Positions 1-10,569 of a stretch of 64,000 bases of DNA are shown in pieces. The stretch is from the NCBI RefSeq assembly GCF_001704415.2, contig NC_030810.1:101444315-101508314 (forward strand). The letters are read 5' to 3'. The DNA comes from Capra hircus. Its lineage: Eukaryota > Chordata > Mammalia > Artiodactyla > Bovidae. Position 1 is the stretch's first letter. Each line of letters opens with the position of its first letter. The notes under the pieces are model-generated. The model was not told the DNA's origin. It worked only from the letters and a program-made list of their open reading frames with translations, and ran no database searches. Made by a program: the position numbers and the translations under genes.

Positions 1-1587
1 GATAGAGCGGAGGACCACCGAGAGGGAAGCGGCAGTGGAGGAGCGGTAGGAGGAGGAGTTACGTCCCCAGGGTAGTTCTGTTCACTGGCCCCCAGCACAG
101 GCAGCCCCACCACATCCCCACCAGCTCCTTAGCGCTCAGATCCAACACCCAGGCTTTCGTCCCTCAAAGACTGTCTCTCCACCCATCGCAGTTCTAACCT
201 CATTTGATTTTTCTCCCTGCCCCTTGTGAGAGCCTGGCCATTCTGTGATCTGTGAACATACTTTCTGTGCATGTCTTCTCTATCGGCCAGAGACCATTAC
301 TGGTCCTTGCACTCATAAACTTTGACCGACCTTCAAGGGCTCCTGGAGGAGCACTTTGTGTTGTTAGTTACCCTTCAGCTTCTTGATTTTCCCAAAGGAA
401 GTTTCATCTTTTCATCCCGGGGCTGTGAACTTCGTCCTCCTAAGAGGAGCCTCCCCTTTGTCTCCTTCGTCCTGTGTCAACCTCTGTTCCAGTCTCCGGG
501 AACCAAATACGTGTCTCCAGGCAACACTGGCCACCTTTCCGACTCCTTTCTTTGGGCTGCAGCTCTCTTCTTCAGATGCTGTTTCTTCCTGTTCTGTGTA
601 TTGGATGAGGGAAGAAATGGCTCTGGATAGAGTGAAGAAGTAAAGATTATTACTTTGAGACATCATGTGGATGTATACTTATTATACATGTAAATATTTA
701 GTGTGGTGGTATTTTGTGTACATAAATACTGTCTACACTGTAAGACAACTTGGATACATACCTTCTAAATATGGGTACACTTTTCTTTTAAAAATCGTGC
801 AATTTCTGGATATGTTAAGACATTGGAATGAAACTGACGTGACCAAGCTCTGACAAGACTCTGTGACTGCCTAAGTGTCAGAGCCCTGCCTCGTGGGCTC
901 CACGACACGTGGTTGATTTTGAGCCACCCCAGGTGCTTTCGGCCTGGTTTGTCTGAGGGTTTTGTGTAAATGTTCCTCTTTCCTTATACTGTAAACCTGA
1001 CAAATTTTGGGAGGAAAAACTTACCCCCCAAATCAGAACTGTATGGAGAAGAAAAGGAGAGTTCTCCTGCCTCCATTTCCACTCCACACACTTTATATAT
1101 TACACGTAAGAGGCGGTGGTGGTGGCTTTGGAGTGTAATTGGTGCTACAAGAGAGCCAAGGGACCCAGGAGATCCCACCTCCTGCCTTGACGTTCACCTG
1201 CCCTCTCTGGGCTCTGGGGAAAGGGTGAAGGCAAAGGAAAGGAAAATAACACTCTCATTTGCAGAAATTTTACCTCAGCATGGGACACTCTGGCAAACCG
1301 AGGCAGAATATGCGGTTGATGAGGGTGACTTAAGGGGCCCTTCCCTGACCGGAAACCCAGAGTGGAACGTTTCCTTCATTTTCTGAGGTGCCAGTGAACT
1401 GAGAGATGTCAGTCAAAGGAGAGGAGCAGAGAGAAATCAAAGAGGCATGAACACCAAAGCGGGGTCATCCGTATTCAGATCTTGTCGGGTCCTTGGAAGA
1501 GCTTCCCTGAGATTATGGGTGAGGAGTATGGCGCCTAAAGAAGCAGGTACCCTTCTCTGGCGATGGAAAGAGGTTGGCTTTCAGAGG
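1..1587. other. No recognised gene; distal part of left arm
   Basis: No conserved protein reading frame or interspersed repeat is recognised here. The sequence is moderately GC-rich at both ends and AT-rich around 650-850. The reading frames present (about 100 to 138 codons) show no domain and are mirrored in the right arm at 20287-21876. Base 1 is not a natural boundary. Confidence 0.6.
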
Positions 1588-1659
1588 GGTTCCATGGTGT
1601 AATGGTGAGCACTCTGGACTCTGAATCCAGCGATCCGAGTTCAAATCTCGGTGGGACCT
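1588..1659 (+). tRNA. tRNA-Gln (anticodon CTG), left-arm copy
   Basis: This is a 72-nt glutamine tRNA gene that reads CAG codons in cytosolic translation. It opens with GGTTCCA, which pairs with TGGGACC before the discriminator T. The anticodon stem CTGGA/TCCAG encloses the loop CTCTGAA, with anticodon CTG at 1621-1623. The T arm contains GAGTTCAAATCTC, a good B box for RNA polymerase III. There is no intron, and the CCA end is not encoded, as expected in eukaryotes. The nearest T run of four lies about 27 bases downstream (around 1686), because the immediate trailer has only three Ts, so termination may be leaky. An identical gene lies in the right arm. The family assignment rests on fold and anticodon. 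Confidence 0.96.
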
Positions 1660-3679
1660 TTCTGTTTAATTACCAGAAGGACACGTTTTACTCCCCTCAT
1701 AGGACCTGCTTTCCGGCTCCCGCGACCCCCAGCGGCGTGGCTCACACGGACCCTGCGGACAGGTGTGGGACGACCGGGAGCGGGGGCGTTGTCGAAGGGC
1801 CGGCGCCTCTCCTGCCCGCCCCCGGCCAGGGGCGCAGCGACCCGGCCAGGGGCGCAGCGACCCAGCCAGTGCCGCCCCCTCGTCGGGTCCCCTGGGTCTC
1901 GGGGGTAAAAGGCAGAGGCTGCGCCCACCGAGTCCTGACCCGCGAGGGGGCTTCACACCGCACGCCTTGTAACTGCGCGGTTGTCCCGGTGCGTAAACGG
2001 CGGCGGGGAGGGGCTGCGATGTCGCTGATCAGCCAGGATGGCAGCTTTCGAGTGGAAGGTTCCAGACCTGACTGGGATGAACTCTGTTTTATTCAGATTC
2101 TCTATCATTCCGAATGTTAATTGATCTTGTCCCAGTTTATTACGATTTTATTCAGAGTTTCTCGCTCCTAAGTCTCCGCTGGGCACGCAAAGCCGCTGTT
2201 CGGCCAAGATTTGAACCTTGACTCCTGGAAATCGCGTCCTCTGGTCCCAAGCTCAGCCCGAAAGAGGAGCGCGGGTCGCGGATTCCGGCGTCCGAGGAGA
2301 CCCCAGCTCCCTGACCCACGGCCGCCCGGCCAGGCTGCTCGGGGGCCGAAGAGGAGACGAGCTGCTCGGAGTCCGCACCCCCAGCCGGGCTCCCCTTCGT
2401 CCTGCCGGGTCTCCGCTCCACCGAGAAGACACCCCACTTGTGTCCTCTACTGCCCGGGAGAAAAATATGGATGAGGCCCGTGATGGACTTGAAAAGCCAG
2501 TTAAAGTGCTCTCTTCGCGGTGCTAAGGAGCATCTCGCTGACGCTTATATTTTGGAACTTTCAGCGGTTACAAAGGACTCAATGACGCCGCTGTCTTTGG
2601 AGGACGGGAAAAGAAGGGTGTGAAGCCGGCGAAAAGATCCGAGGAAGGAAGGGCAAGGGCAGGAGAGAAGAGAGGATGAGCCAGAAGGGAGAAAGGGACC
2701 GGAAGGGAGAGGAGCGGGCGGGTACCGCGGCGGGGACGGTCGCTGAGTTGGGGCGACCAGAGCGAGCGCCTCACTCTGGAGCAGTTCCCACCCTTTACTG
2801 ACGTGTCCGGGAACCCGGTTCACCCTCAATCGCAAAGCTACTGGCCTGGCATTTGTCCTGGCCAAGTTTCCTTCCCGGGTTCCGTGCGGAGCGGTGAGGT
2901 GGGCTGTGCGAGTCTGCAGGTGAATGGAAGTCCTGGCGGCTGCCTTGGGGATGACTGGCGGGCAGGGAACCGCACGCACTCCACTTTTCCCCTTTTCAGG
3001 CCGGTCTGCAGGGCCTGAGGTGGGAAACTGGAAAATCGGAGCGTCAATATTTATTTAGAGATAAGGAGATAAATAGCCAAACAGTTGGTTACCTGACCTG
3101 AAAGTGTTTATTCTTGGGAAAAAAAGAAATGTGGGATGGGATCAGGGTCCACTTTCTCCCATAACAAGCTTTGGGGCATATGTAACTGACTCTCTCTCTA
3201 TATATAACTGTATATAATATATATGTACATATATTACTGCATATAATGTATACATATCTATTATATGAGTAAAACTCACTGCTTGTGTGTCCAACTTAAA
3301 TTTTTATGTAATTATATGTGCCAAGCTTTTTAAAATTCTGGGTCTAGTGCCACGTGTAGGAATGTTTTCCACTGTAAAAACGTAAAAAAAAAAAAAAACG
3401 GGGGGGCGGGGAGCATTCTCGAAGCAAGCAGTTGGACCATTATTCCCCCTTTGATGGGCTGATCACATGAGGTAGTAAACAAACTGGCAGATCCTCTCAG
3501 CCCAGGAGGTCACGGCTTTCGTCTCTCTAGGAAGGTTCATAGTCACTGAAAAGTGTCAGTAACAAATAAAATCACACCCAATCTTTATGCAGTGTTGCTC
3601 CCAAAATGCAAGAGGTTACACCCAGTGAAGACATGCAAAGTGCCAAGTGCCAGGCATGGTCTACAAGTTTTAAATGGGT
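1660..3679. other. GC-rich then AT-rich flank; no recognised gene
   Basis: 1730-2000 is GC-rich and contains a 20-base unit (CGGCCAGGGGCGCAGCGACC) repeated twice at about 1820-1861, followed by a partial third copy. 2270-2420 and 2620-2760 are also GC-rich with several CpGs. 3190-3260 is an AT dinucleotide-rich stretch, and 3381-3397 is an A run followed by a G run. No domain is recognised in any reading frame. The same content lies in the right arm at about 18195-20214. Confidence 0.55.
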
Positions 3680-3689
3680 TTACTCACTT

Positions 3690-3842
3690 AATCCTTTCAA
3701 AAGGCTTGCATCATGTCATCATCCTCATTTCACATACGAGGAACCTGAGACATAGAAAGGTTAAGTAACTTGTCAAGTCAGTCAGTGAGTGGGATTTGAA
3801 AGCAGGAATTTGAACTGAAGCCTTCCTGGCTCCACAGGATAT
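3690..3842 (-). repeat. MIR SINE fragment (left arm)
   Basis: Read on the minus strand, the sequence has the typical MIR core. A tRNA-like part with a TTCAAATTCC B box is followed by the diagnostic stretch near GACAAGTTACTTAACCTTTC and CTCAGGTTCCTCGTATGTGA. MIR is an old mammalian SINE. The mirrored copy is at about 18034-18186. Confidence 0.8.
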
Positions 3843-3946
3843 CCTACCAGTCAAAGAGGAACACAAACCGTAAAAATGCTTGACAAGAAATTTAAGTCCG
3901 TATATTTCTTTTGAAAAAACACCCAAGAGGAGTCACGTAACAGGCA

Positions 3947-5040
3947 TTCAGTTCAGTCGCTCAGTCGTGTCCAACTCTTTGCGACCCCATGGGCTGCAGC
4001 ACCCCAGGCTTCCCTGTCCATCACCAACTCCCGGAGCTTGCTCAAACTCCAGCCCATCCAGCCAGTGATGCCATCCAACCATCTCGTCCTCTGCCGTCCC
4101 TTCTCCTCCTGCCTTCAATCTTTCCCAGCGTCAGGGGCTTTTCCAGCGAGTCAGTTCTTCGCATCGGGTGGCCAAAGTATTGGCGCTTCAGCTTCAGCAC
4201 CAGTCCTTCCAAAGAATATTTGGGGCTGATCTCCTTTACGATTGACTGGTTGGGTCTCCTTGCAGTCCAAGGGACTCTCAAGAGTCTTCTCCAACACCAC
4301 AGTTCAAAAGCTTCAATTCTTTGGCGCTCTGCTTTCTTGATGGTCCAACTCTCACACCCATAAACGACTACTGGAAAAACCATAGCTTTGACTAGACAGA
4401 CCTTTGTTGGCCACTGCTGAGTGTTCCAAATTTGCCGGCAGAATGAGTGTAGCACTTTCACAGCATCATCTTTTAGGATTTGAAATAGCTCAGCTGGAAT
4501 TCCATCACCTCCGCTAGCTTAGTTCGTAGTGATGCTTCCTAAGGCCCACTTGACTTCACACTCCAGGATGTCTGGCTCTAGGTCAGTGATCACACCATCG
4601 TGGTTATCTGGGTCATGAAGATCTCTTTCGTATAGTTCTTCTGTGTATTCTTGCCAGAATACAGGACCGTTTCTGTCCTTTATTGTGTCCGTCCTTGCAT
4701 AAAAATGTTCCCTTGGTAGCTCTAATTTTCTTGAAGAGATCTCTAGCCTTTCCCATTCTATTGTTTCTTTCCCTCTATTTCTTTGCATTGTTCACTGAGG
4801 AAGGCTTTCTTATCTCTCCTTGCTATTCTTTGGAGCTCTGCATTCAGATGGGTATATCTTTCCTTTTCTCCTTTGCCTTTCGCTTCCTTTCTTTTCTCAG
4901 CTATTTGTAAGGCCTCCTCAGACAACCATTTTGCCTTTCTGCATTCCTTTTTCTTGGCGATGGTTTTGATCACTGCCTCCTGTACAGTGTTACGAACCTC
5001 CGCCCACAGTTCTTCAGGCACTCTGTCTAAATATATGTAT
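3947..5040 (-). mobile_element. BovB LINE fragment, internally deleted (left arm)
   Basis: On the minus strand this is the 3' part of a BovB (RTE-type) LINE. It starts at the characteristic 3' tail (GACTGAGCGACTGAACTGAA) near 3947. Translated minus-strand blocks match the reverse transcriptase C-terminal region (4042-4461) and the linker before the RT (4519-5072). Near 4410 the copy jumps from the late RT segment directly to a segment normally hundreds of bases earlier, so most of the RT core is deleted. It cannot encode a working RT. The mirrored copy is at 16835-17930. Confidence 0.88.
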
Positions 5041-5268
5041 GTAAGAAAATAAGCTGCCACCTGTAGTCCCAACCCTCGGAATTAACTACTGTTCTTCTAA
5101 GTCTTGGCAAAACATATATATGCTTAGTTTATAAAATTCAAATGCTGCAGAAAATACAAATATGTAAAAATTTGAGACATCTTAAATTCAAAAATAACTT
5201 CTGTTAAGGTAGTTACATATTGACAGAGTCATTTCGGTATGTCAACAGAGAGGGAAAAAATACATCGT

Positions 5269-5463
5269 AGCTCAGTTGGTAAAGAATCTGCCTGCAATGC
5301 AGGACACCCGGGTTTGATCCCTGGATCGGGAAGATCCCCTGGAGAAGGAAATGGCAACCCTCTCCAGTATTCTTGCCTAGAGAATCCCACGGACAGAGGA
5401 GCCTGGCAGGCTACAGTCCATGGGGTCACAAGAGTCGGACACGACTTAGTGACTAAACCACCA
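5269..5463 (+). mobile_element. Bov-tA SINE (left arm)
   Basis: This is a bovid tRNA-derived SINE. The tRNA-like head has a B-box-like GGGTTTGATCCCTGG near 5310. It is followed by the family body (AAGATCCCCTGGAGAAGG, TCTCCAGTATTCTTGCC) and the tail AGAGTCGGACACGACTTAG. It is non-coding; reading frames across it are accidental. The mirrored copy is at 16411-16605. Confidence 0.92.
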
Positions 5464-5734
5464 CCATACTTTTATGAAATAGAGCTCTTATAGATTCTAT
5501 TTTTATTTTTAAGCATTCAACTTGATAGTGCATAAATTTAATGGAAGAAAAATAAAGAAATTGTTGAACTTTCAATTAAATTGTTTACACGAGAGATGCT
5601 TTTCTGAAGAGATTCCCTAAGGCTTATAATAATAATTTAATTAAGACATTAAATTTGGGAATGATTCTTCTCATTACTTTTAAAAATCAAATGTCTTAAG
5701 GTATAATTTGAAAATTATACAACACATCCATTTC

Positions 5735-6200
5735 AAGTTTGATGGCTTTTGACAAACGGACGTACCCATGGAACCACTATCCTGTTCAAGGAAAAAGAAT
5801 ATCTCCGGAACTCCAGACGGTCCTCTGTGCCCCTTTGCAGTCAGTCCCCCTACCGCCGCTCCCTGACGCAGGTCATCAGTGATCTCGGGCCTGTCTCTGT
5901 GGATCGATTTTTCAGTTCTCGAAATTCACATAAATGGAACCCCAGAGTATGTACTTTTTCCCTCACTCAGCATGATGCATTTGAGAGTTATCCATACCGT
6001 TGCCATGTATCAGGTATTTGTACCACTTTAGCGAGGAGTACTATTCCTTTGAATGAATGTGTCACAATCCTATATATCTATTCACCTCATGATGGACATT
6101 TGAAATGTTTTCAATTCGGGGACTATTATGAACAAAGCTGCTACAAACAAGTCCCTTTTGTGGGCTTATGCTTTACAAATTCCATTTACATTTTTAAAAT
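5735..6200 (-). repeat. L1 LINE 3' end fragment (left arm)
   Basis: On the minus strand the sequence resembles the 3' end of old mammalian L1 elements. Blocks such as AACAAAGCTGCTACAAACAA on the plus strand, and the L1-typical ATTCAAAGGAATAGTACTCC and ATGCTGAGTGAG on the minus strand, appear in the expected order. No open frame covers the region convincingly; the 152-codon plus-strand frame is antisense to L1. Confidence 0.75.
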
Positions 6201-6289
6201 TCTTTAATACGAATTTACTTTGAATGGATGTTACATTCACAAAGACAATTTATTGAAGAGTTACAAGCTCACCTTTGATTGTTTCCTGT

Positions 6290-6450
6290 CAGGACATACG
6301 TAATATAAGCCACAGGTGTATTTCTGATTATCCCATTTAATCTACACAACAACTTTATGAAGTACTTTATGATTATTACTTTCCTATGACACTTGCAAAA
6401 TTGGCCTAGCAAACGGGAGTCGGCCCAAGGTCAAAGCGGAAGGCCAGTGG
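6290..6450 (-). repeat. Possible MIR-like SINE remnant (left arm)
   Basis: The order of motifs (a tattatccca-like block, an ACTTGC block, then CCCAAGGTCAAAG) resembles the minus strand of MIR. The match is degenerate, so this is tentative. The same remnant occurs in the right arm at about 15425-15585. Confidence 0.4.
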
Positions 6451-7766
6451 TGGCAACAGCACTGAAAAGGAGGCCCCACCCCGCACCCCCCAGAAGCTGC
6501 GTTCCTAACTGCAGACCCACTCCCAGTGTCTTCCTAATAACCTCGGTGTGTCTGCTGACAGGCCTGGAAACCAATATCCAAGCCGGTCTTCCTCACGGTA
6601 TTATTTACTGATCGGCTTCTTTGGGTCAGAAACTCCTCCATCAGGGGTCCAGAGCCTAACAGCGTGCACAACCTTGAGGGTGAGGAAATCTGGTTAAAAA
6701 AAAAAAAAACACACACACCCTAAAACCGGTTTTCTCATCAGTAAGCCACTAAAAATTAACCTTGGTCTTGGTGCAGATATTTCATATTTGAGCAAAGCAA
6801 TCTCCCGCTGTTGGGGAGACAGAGTAGGATGTTCTACTTTCGCTTTCAATGACCTAGATCCTCCATCTGCATCCTGTGTGCTTTCCGGTTAGTTTTCTTT
6901 GGACCTACCCTTAAGCATCACCCCACTCCCAGGCCCACTCCCAGCACCTCCTCCGATCTCAGAGGCTTCTTGGGGCTGAGCGGATCTACGAGTGCCATCC
7001 CCGAGGCAGCCACGAGGGGGAGGACAGCCCTTCCCGCCATGGGCCTGCCTTTTCTGTTTGGCCCAGTGGTTTCTATTTGCCAGGAGGACTTTGTGAATCA
7101 GAAGTGAGCACAACACATCCTGAGAAAGGGGTTGTCGAATAGCCCACAAAACGGCCGACAGCTCGGCCTGGGGTTTTCTTCTAATCTGTAGCTCAATGTT
7201 TTCACACAGGAAAAAAAGAAAAACTACTTTTGATCGAAAGAAAAGAACAAAACAACACAACACAACGTTAGGTACGCTTTCTACTGCCATTTAAGGAGAA
7301 GGGATGTTATGGAGGTTTCCTAGTTTGCCAACTACTGAAGCATTGTCAGGTGCACAATCGAGGCTGAAACAGGGGTACTGCTTTTTGACTGGGAAAGTAA
7401 CAGGAAAAGGTCTAGAGAGAAAAGGCGGGGGTGAAGAGAACTGGATCCAGAAATGCGACGAGGCCTGCCTGGGGTGGGAAAGGGTGAGTGGGAGGTTAGT
7501 ATCTAAGCAGTATCTCCAGCGATGACTAAGGCGTGTAATAAGCAAGGCAGCTGACCACCTACGAAATGAAACCTCTGAAAGCAGGACATCGGTGGGGAAA
7601 TGGCTAGTGACAGCCTCTTACAAGACAGGCCGACGAGAAATCCGTCACGTCATTTTCAAGACGCTTTTCCACGCGTCTGGGCTTGTTTGACTGTTGATTC
7701 CCTAGAAAGTCAGCAGGGTGGCCACGCACAGCTAACACCCCGGCAGCTACACCATAAACCCCTCCT
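6451..7766. other. U1 downstream flank, no recognised gene
   Basis: This is downstream of the minus-strand U1. It contains an A run next to a short CA repeat near 6694-6720. From about 6790 onward it is homologous to the downstream flank of the unit A U1 (36190-37055), so this DNA is part of the duplicated U1 block. No protein domain was recognised; the 133-codon minus-strand frame at 6889-7290 has no known features. Confidence 0.6.
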
Positions 7767-7783
7767 TCTGTTTTTCCACAAAC
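7767..7783 (-). terminator. U1 3' box (left arm)
   Basis: On the minus strand GTTTGTGGAAAAACAGA lies 6 bases past the end of the U1 RNA. It fits the vertebrate snRNA 3' box pattern (GTTT, short spacer, AAA, then AGA), which directs 3' end formation through the Integrator complex. Confidence 0.75.
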
Positions 7784-7789
7784 ACAGGC

Positions 7790-7953
7790 CAGGGGAAAGC
7801 GCGAACGCAGTCCCCCACTACCACAAATTATGCAGTCGAGTTTCCCACATTTGGGGAAATCGCAGGGGTCAGCACATCCGGAGTGCAATGGATAAGCCTC
7901 GCCCTGGGAAAACCACCTTCGTGATCATGGTATCTCCCCTGCCAGGTAAGTAT
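7790..7953 (-). ncRNA. RNU1: U1 spliceosomal snRNA gene (left-arm copy)
   Basis: This is a full 164-nt U1 RNA, the core of the U1 snRNP that recognises 5' splice sites. On the minus strand it begins ATACTTACCTGGCAGGGG, in which ACTTACCTG is the 5' splice-site pairing segment. It contains the stem-loop I loop ATCACGAAG (U1-70K site), the stem-loop II loop ATTGCACTCC (U1A site) and the Sm site AATTTGTGG, and it ends GCTTTCCCCTG. It is identical to the right-arm, unit A and unit B copies wherever compared. A PSE lies about 43-62 bases upstream and a 3' box just downstream, so it looks transcribable rather than a retrocopy; no A tail is present. Confidence 0.95.
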
Positions 7954-7995
7954 GAGTTGCTTGGCTTCCGCCCCACCGCAACCTCATACGCCCTA

Positions 7996-8015
7996 CACCG
8001 TACACACACGCTCAC
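7996..8015 (-). promoter_or_regulatory. U1 proximal sequence element (left arm)
   Basis: On the minus strand GTGAGCGTGTGTGTACGGTG occupies -62 to -43 relative to the U1 start. This is the standard place for the SNAPc-binding PSE of RNA polymerase II snRNA genes. It resembles the mammalian U1 PSE, and there is no TATA box, as expected for U1. Confidence 0.8.
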
Positions 8016-8194
8016 TTCCCCCCCACCACCATCCCCGAGCCTTCTTGGCCCTTCCACACAGCGCATCCACGCACTTTCAAGCAAAAACTCCTCAGTTCTC
8101 TCCCACGCCACGGGAGACCATATCGTGTTTAAGCACCAGATGACGGACCAGCAGCCCCTGCGCTCGGATATCTACATACGACACGCCCCATTCG

Positions 8195-8202
8195 TGACGT
8201 CA
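8195..8202. promoter_or_regulatory. Perfect CRE/ATF palindrome upstream of U1 (left arm)
   Basis: TGACGTCA lies about 245 bases upstream of the U1 start, next to an octamer-like TATGTAGAT on the minus strand (around 8171-8179). Both are retained at the same spacing in all four U1 copies, so they may belong to the distal enhancer. Factor binding is inferred from the motif alone. Confidence 0.5.
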
Positions 8203-8941
8203 CGGGAACCCGCGCTTCCCTCCAGCCCACGCCCCGCCCTAGTCCCCGCCTCCCTCCTCCCACGCTGTCCGGCCCGGCCAACCCGGCGGAGGGCGCCCTC
8301 TGGGGGAAGTGACGTCCGCCTCCCGCTCCTGTTCTCCCACCCGCCGCGTGTTGGGACCCGGTGCGCTCGGCTGCCTGCCTAACTTTTGTCCTGCCCAGCC
8401 CCGGTCTGGCGGTCGGCTGAAGCCTGTGCACCTTTATTCGAATAACGGCGTTCAGTGGGGAGAACGGAACATTTAGCAGTCCAGGGGAAACCGGTTCCTT
8501 TCAAATCCAGTTGTCTTTGTGATGTAGTATTGTGTGTATGTCTAGTAAAACGCACTAAGCGTCGCGACGGGCCGTGAACTTCTGTTCTTCAGAACTCAAT
8601 GTCACTGATTGAGAATTTCACTTATGTTTAGTTCAAACATTTTTTATTAGTATTCCTAAATACCTTATTCAGTAATTGATGTCTCAGTATCATTTTTTTT
8701 GAAACTACCTAGTTAGTTTACTTTCATCAGTTAAGTCTCAGCACAACTCTAGGACTTTACCAAATGATCTGGAAAGATCATTTGAAGTAGACATCTCTAA
8801 ACTATAATTTTTTCAACAGCTTACCCAAAGCTCTTATCTCATTTACGTTTACTTTAAGCTTTCATCATATCAAGTTATTTTCCTCGCAAAAGATATAACA
8901 GGGTCTTATTTATTAAACCTAGGTACAATAAAGTTCAAAAT
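8203..8941. other. GC-rich U1 upstream flank, then AT-rich DNA
   Basis: 8203-8400 is GC- and CpG-rich and is shared with the upstream flanks of units A and B (homology to about 8590). 8590-8941 is AT-rich with no recognised repeat. A small imperfect hairpin (AAATGATCTGGAAAGATCATTT) is at 8762-8783; the right arm differs from it by one base in the loop. Confidence 0.55.
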
Positions 8942-9828
8942 TGGGAAAGGAGTATGTCAAGGCTGTAAAATATTGTCTCCCTGCTTATTTAACTTATATG
9001 TAGAGTACATCATGCAAAGTACCAGGCTGGATGCCTCACAAGATGGAGTCAAGATTGCCCAGAGAAACATCAGCAACCCCAGATATGCAGATGATACCAC
9101 TCTGATGGCAGAAAGCAAAGAGAAACTAAAGAGCATCTTGATGAAAGTGAAAGAGGAGAGTGAAAAAGTTGGCTTAAAGCTCAACATTCCCAAAACTAAG
9201 ATCGTGGCATCTGGTCCCATCACTTCACGGCAAATAAATGGGGAAAAAGTGGAAACCATGGCAGATTTTATTTTCCTGTGCTCCGAAATCACTGCGGACG
9301 GTGACTGAGAGCCAGAAGAATCGACGGTTTCGATTTGTGGGTGCTGGGTAAGACTCTTGAGAGTCCTTTGGACAGCAAGGAAATCCAACCAGTCAATCCT
9401 AAAGGAAATCAACTCTGAGATTAACAAAACTATGCAGATGACAACACCCTTATGGCAGAAAGCGAAGAAGCGCTGAAGAGCCGCTTGATGAAAGTGAAAG
9501 AAAGAGGAGGGTGAAAAAGTTGGCTTAAAACTCAACATTCAGAAAACTAAGATCATGGCATCTGGTCCCATCCCTTCATGGGAAATAGATGGGGAAACAG
9601 CGGAAACAGTGACAGACGTTATTTTTGGGGAGGCTCCAAAACCACTGCAGGTGGTGACTGCAGCCATGACATTAAAAGATGCTTGCTCCTTGGAAGAAAA
9701 GCTATGAGCAACCTAGACCGCATGTTAAAAAGCGGAGACATTACTTTGCCAACAAAGTTCCGTCTAGTCAAAAGCTATGGTTTTTCCAATAGTCGTGTAT
9801 GGATGTAAGAGATGGACCATCAAGAAAG
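8942..9828 (+). mobile_element. BovB LINE fragments, rearranged; ends at the palindrome breakpoint
   Basis: 8942-9303 translates as a BovB RT segment including YADD (within ISNPRYADDTTLMAE) and is followed by a stop. 9318-9420 then matches a much later part of the element, and 9427-9828 restarts at the YADD-proximal region. The copy is therefore an internal partial duplication or two fused fragments. The element stops abruptly at 9828 after ATCAAGAAAG, where retrovirus-like DNA begins. It is not capable of encoding a full RT. Confidence 0.88.
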
Positions 9829-9984
9829 TCCCCTCTACATAGGGCAGACACCCACCAAGGAAGTCGTCCATTACTGATAAAGGCATGGCCCCAGAAATCT
9901 AACAGGTAAAAGTATTATGGAAGTTTTTATATATGTGGGCCCAGGACAGGAACCCATTATCCTGAGTTTGCAGTCCAGGTAGGG

Positions 9985-10564
9985 TCATCGTGCCAATCAG
10001 GAACAGCAGAATTATTCACAGCAGCTCCACCCTGACTCTGTGGTTGCTCATGGAAAACGAAACGGGTCTTCAGTGGTTCCTTCGGGTCAGGAAGGAAGGT
10101 CCCTTTTCCTCTGCTGCTGTCTTGAGCCGGGTGTGGTGAATCTAGGGAGTAATACCCGCAACCTGAACTGCAGTGGGAGTGGCTAGCACAATAGTGTATG
10201 GCCCTTTCCAGGTGGGGGATAATGTCTGCCATTTCCCATCCTTTACCCATACTAAGTCTCCTGGTGAGTATGGGTGTACAGTAGTACCTAAGGAAAAGGG
10301 AATTCTTTCTTTTTGAACATAAGGGGTGATGTCATGGATTACCTTCCCCAACTGTTCCAGTTGCCCCAGTGTCAGGAAGCATTTAACAGGAGGCTTCCTG
10401 TGTGCCGTTTTGGATCTGTCAGGAATTCTCTGTTCCTTATTAGTTCCTGAATATTCAGGAATTAAGAGGAGAGGCAAGCCTCTCCCAGGACTGAGGAATC
10501 CAGGCATTTCCTTCATTAGTTTTTCTATAGGGTGATAAGTACCCTCTTCCTTCTTATGAACCAT
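9985..10564 (-). pseudogene. Endogenous gammaretrovirus-like integrase C-terminal fragment
   Basis: The minus-strand reading contains a gammaretrovirus-like integrase tail: HPYSPGDLVWVKDGK, then PTWKGPYTIVLATPTAVQV. These are the basic DNA-binding C-terminal domain signatures of that class. The frame runs from about 10564 to 10142 and then continues out of frame toward 9985, so it is broken. No neighbouring envelope or protease was recognised. It is an old remnant, not a provirus. Confidence 0.75.
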
Positions 10565-10569
10565 ATGGT

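Larger units (their letters stand above)
1..9828 (+). repeat. Left arm of a ~9.8 kb inverted repeat (palindrome)
   Basis: This stretch is the reverse complement of 12045-21876. Paired coordinates sum to 21873-21877 throughout: the tRNA-Gln at 1588 pairs with 20286, the U1 5' end at 7953 pairs with 13921, and the arm end at 9828 pairs with 12045. Compared stretches differ only by occasional substitutions and one-base indels, mostly in homopolymers, for example around 630, 2395, 3652, 4100, 6695 and 8020. The arm is still matching at base 1, so its outer end lies outside the window. Its inner end falls inside a BovB element. Confidence 0.95.

Noticed and set aside
1563..2120. 185-codon plus-strand frame (mirrored at 19754-20311)
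   Set aside because: It includes the whole tRNA-Gln gene and a GC-rich flank with a tandem 20-base repeat. No domain and overlapping frames on both strands argue against coding.
2195..2275. Possible second tRNA in the arm (T-arm-like GGTTCAAATCT on the minus strand)
   Set aside because: The T stem has a mismatch, and no matching acceptor, D or anticodon stems were found. It is at best an isolated B-box-like sequence.
4042..4461. Minus-strand frame as a separate reverse-transcriptase-like gene
   Set aside because: It is the C-terminal part of a BovB LINE with the BovB 3' tail adjacent. The same protein recurs in many fragments here.
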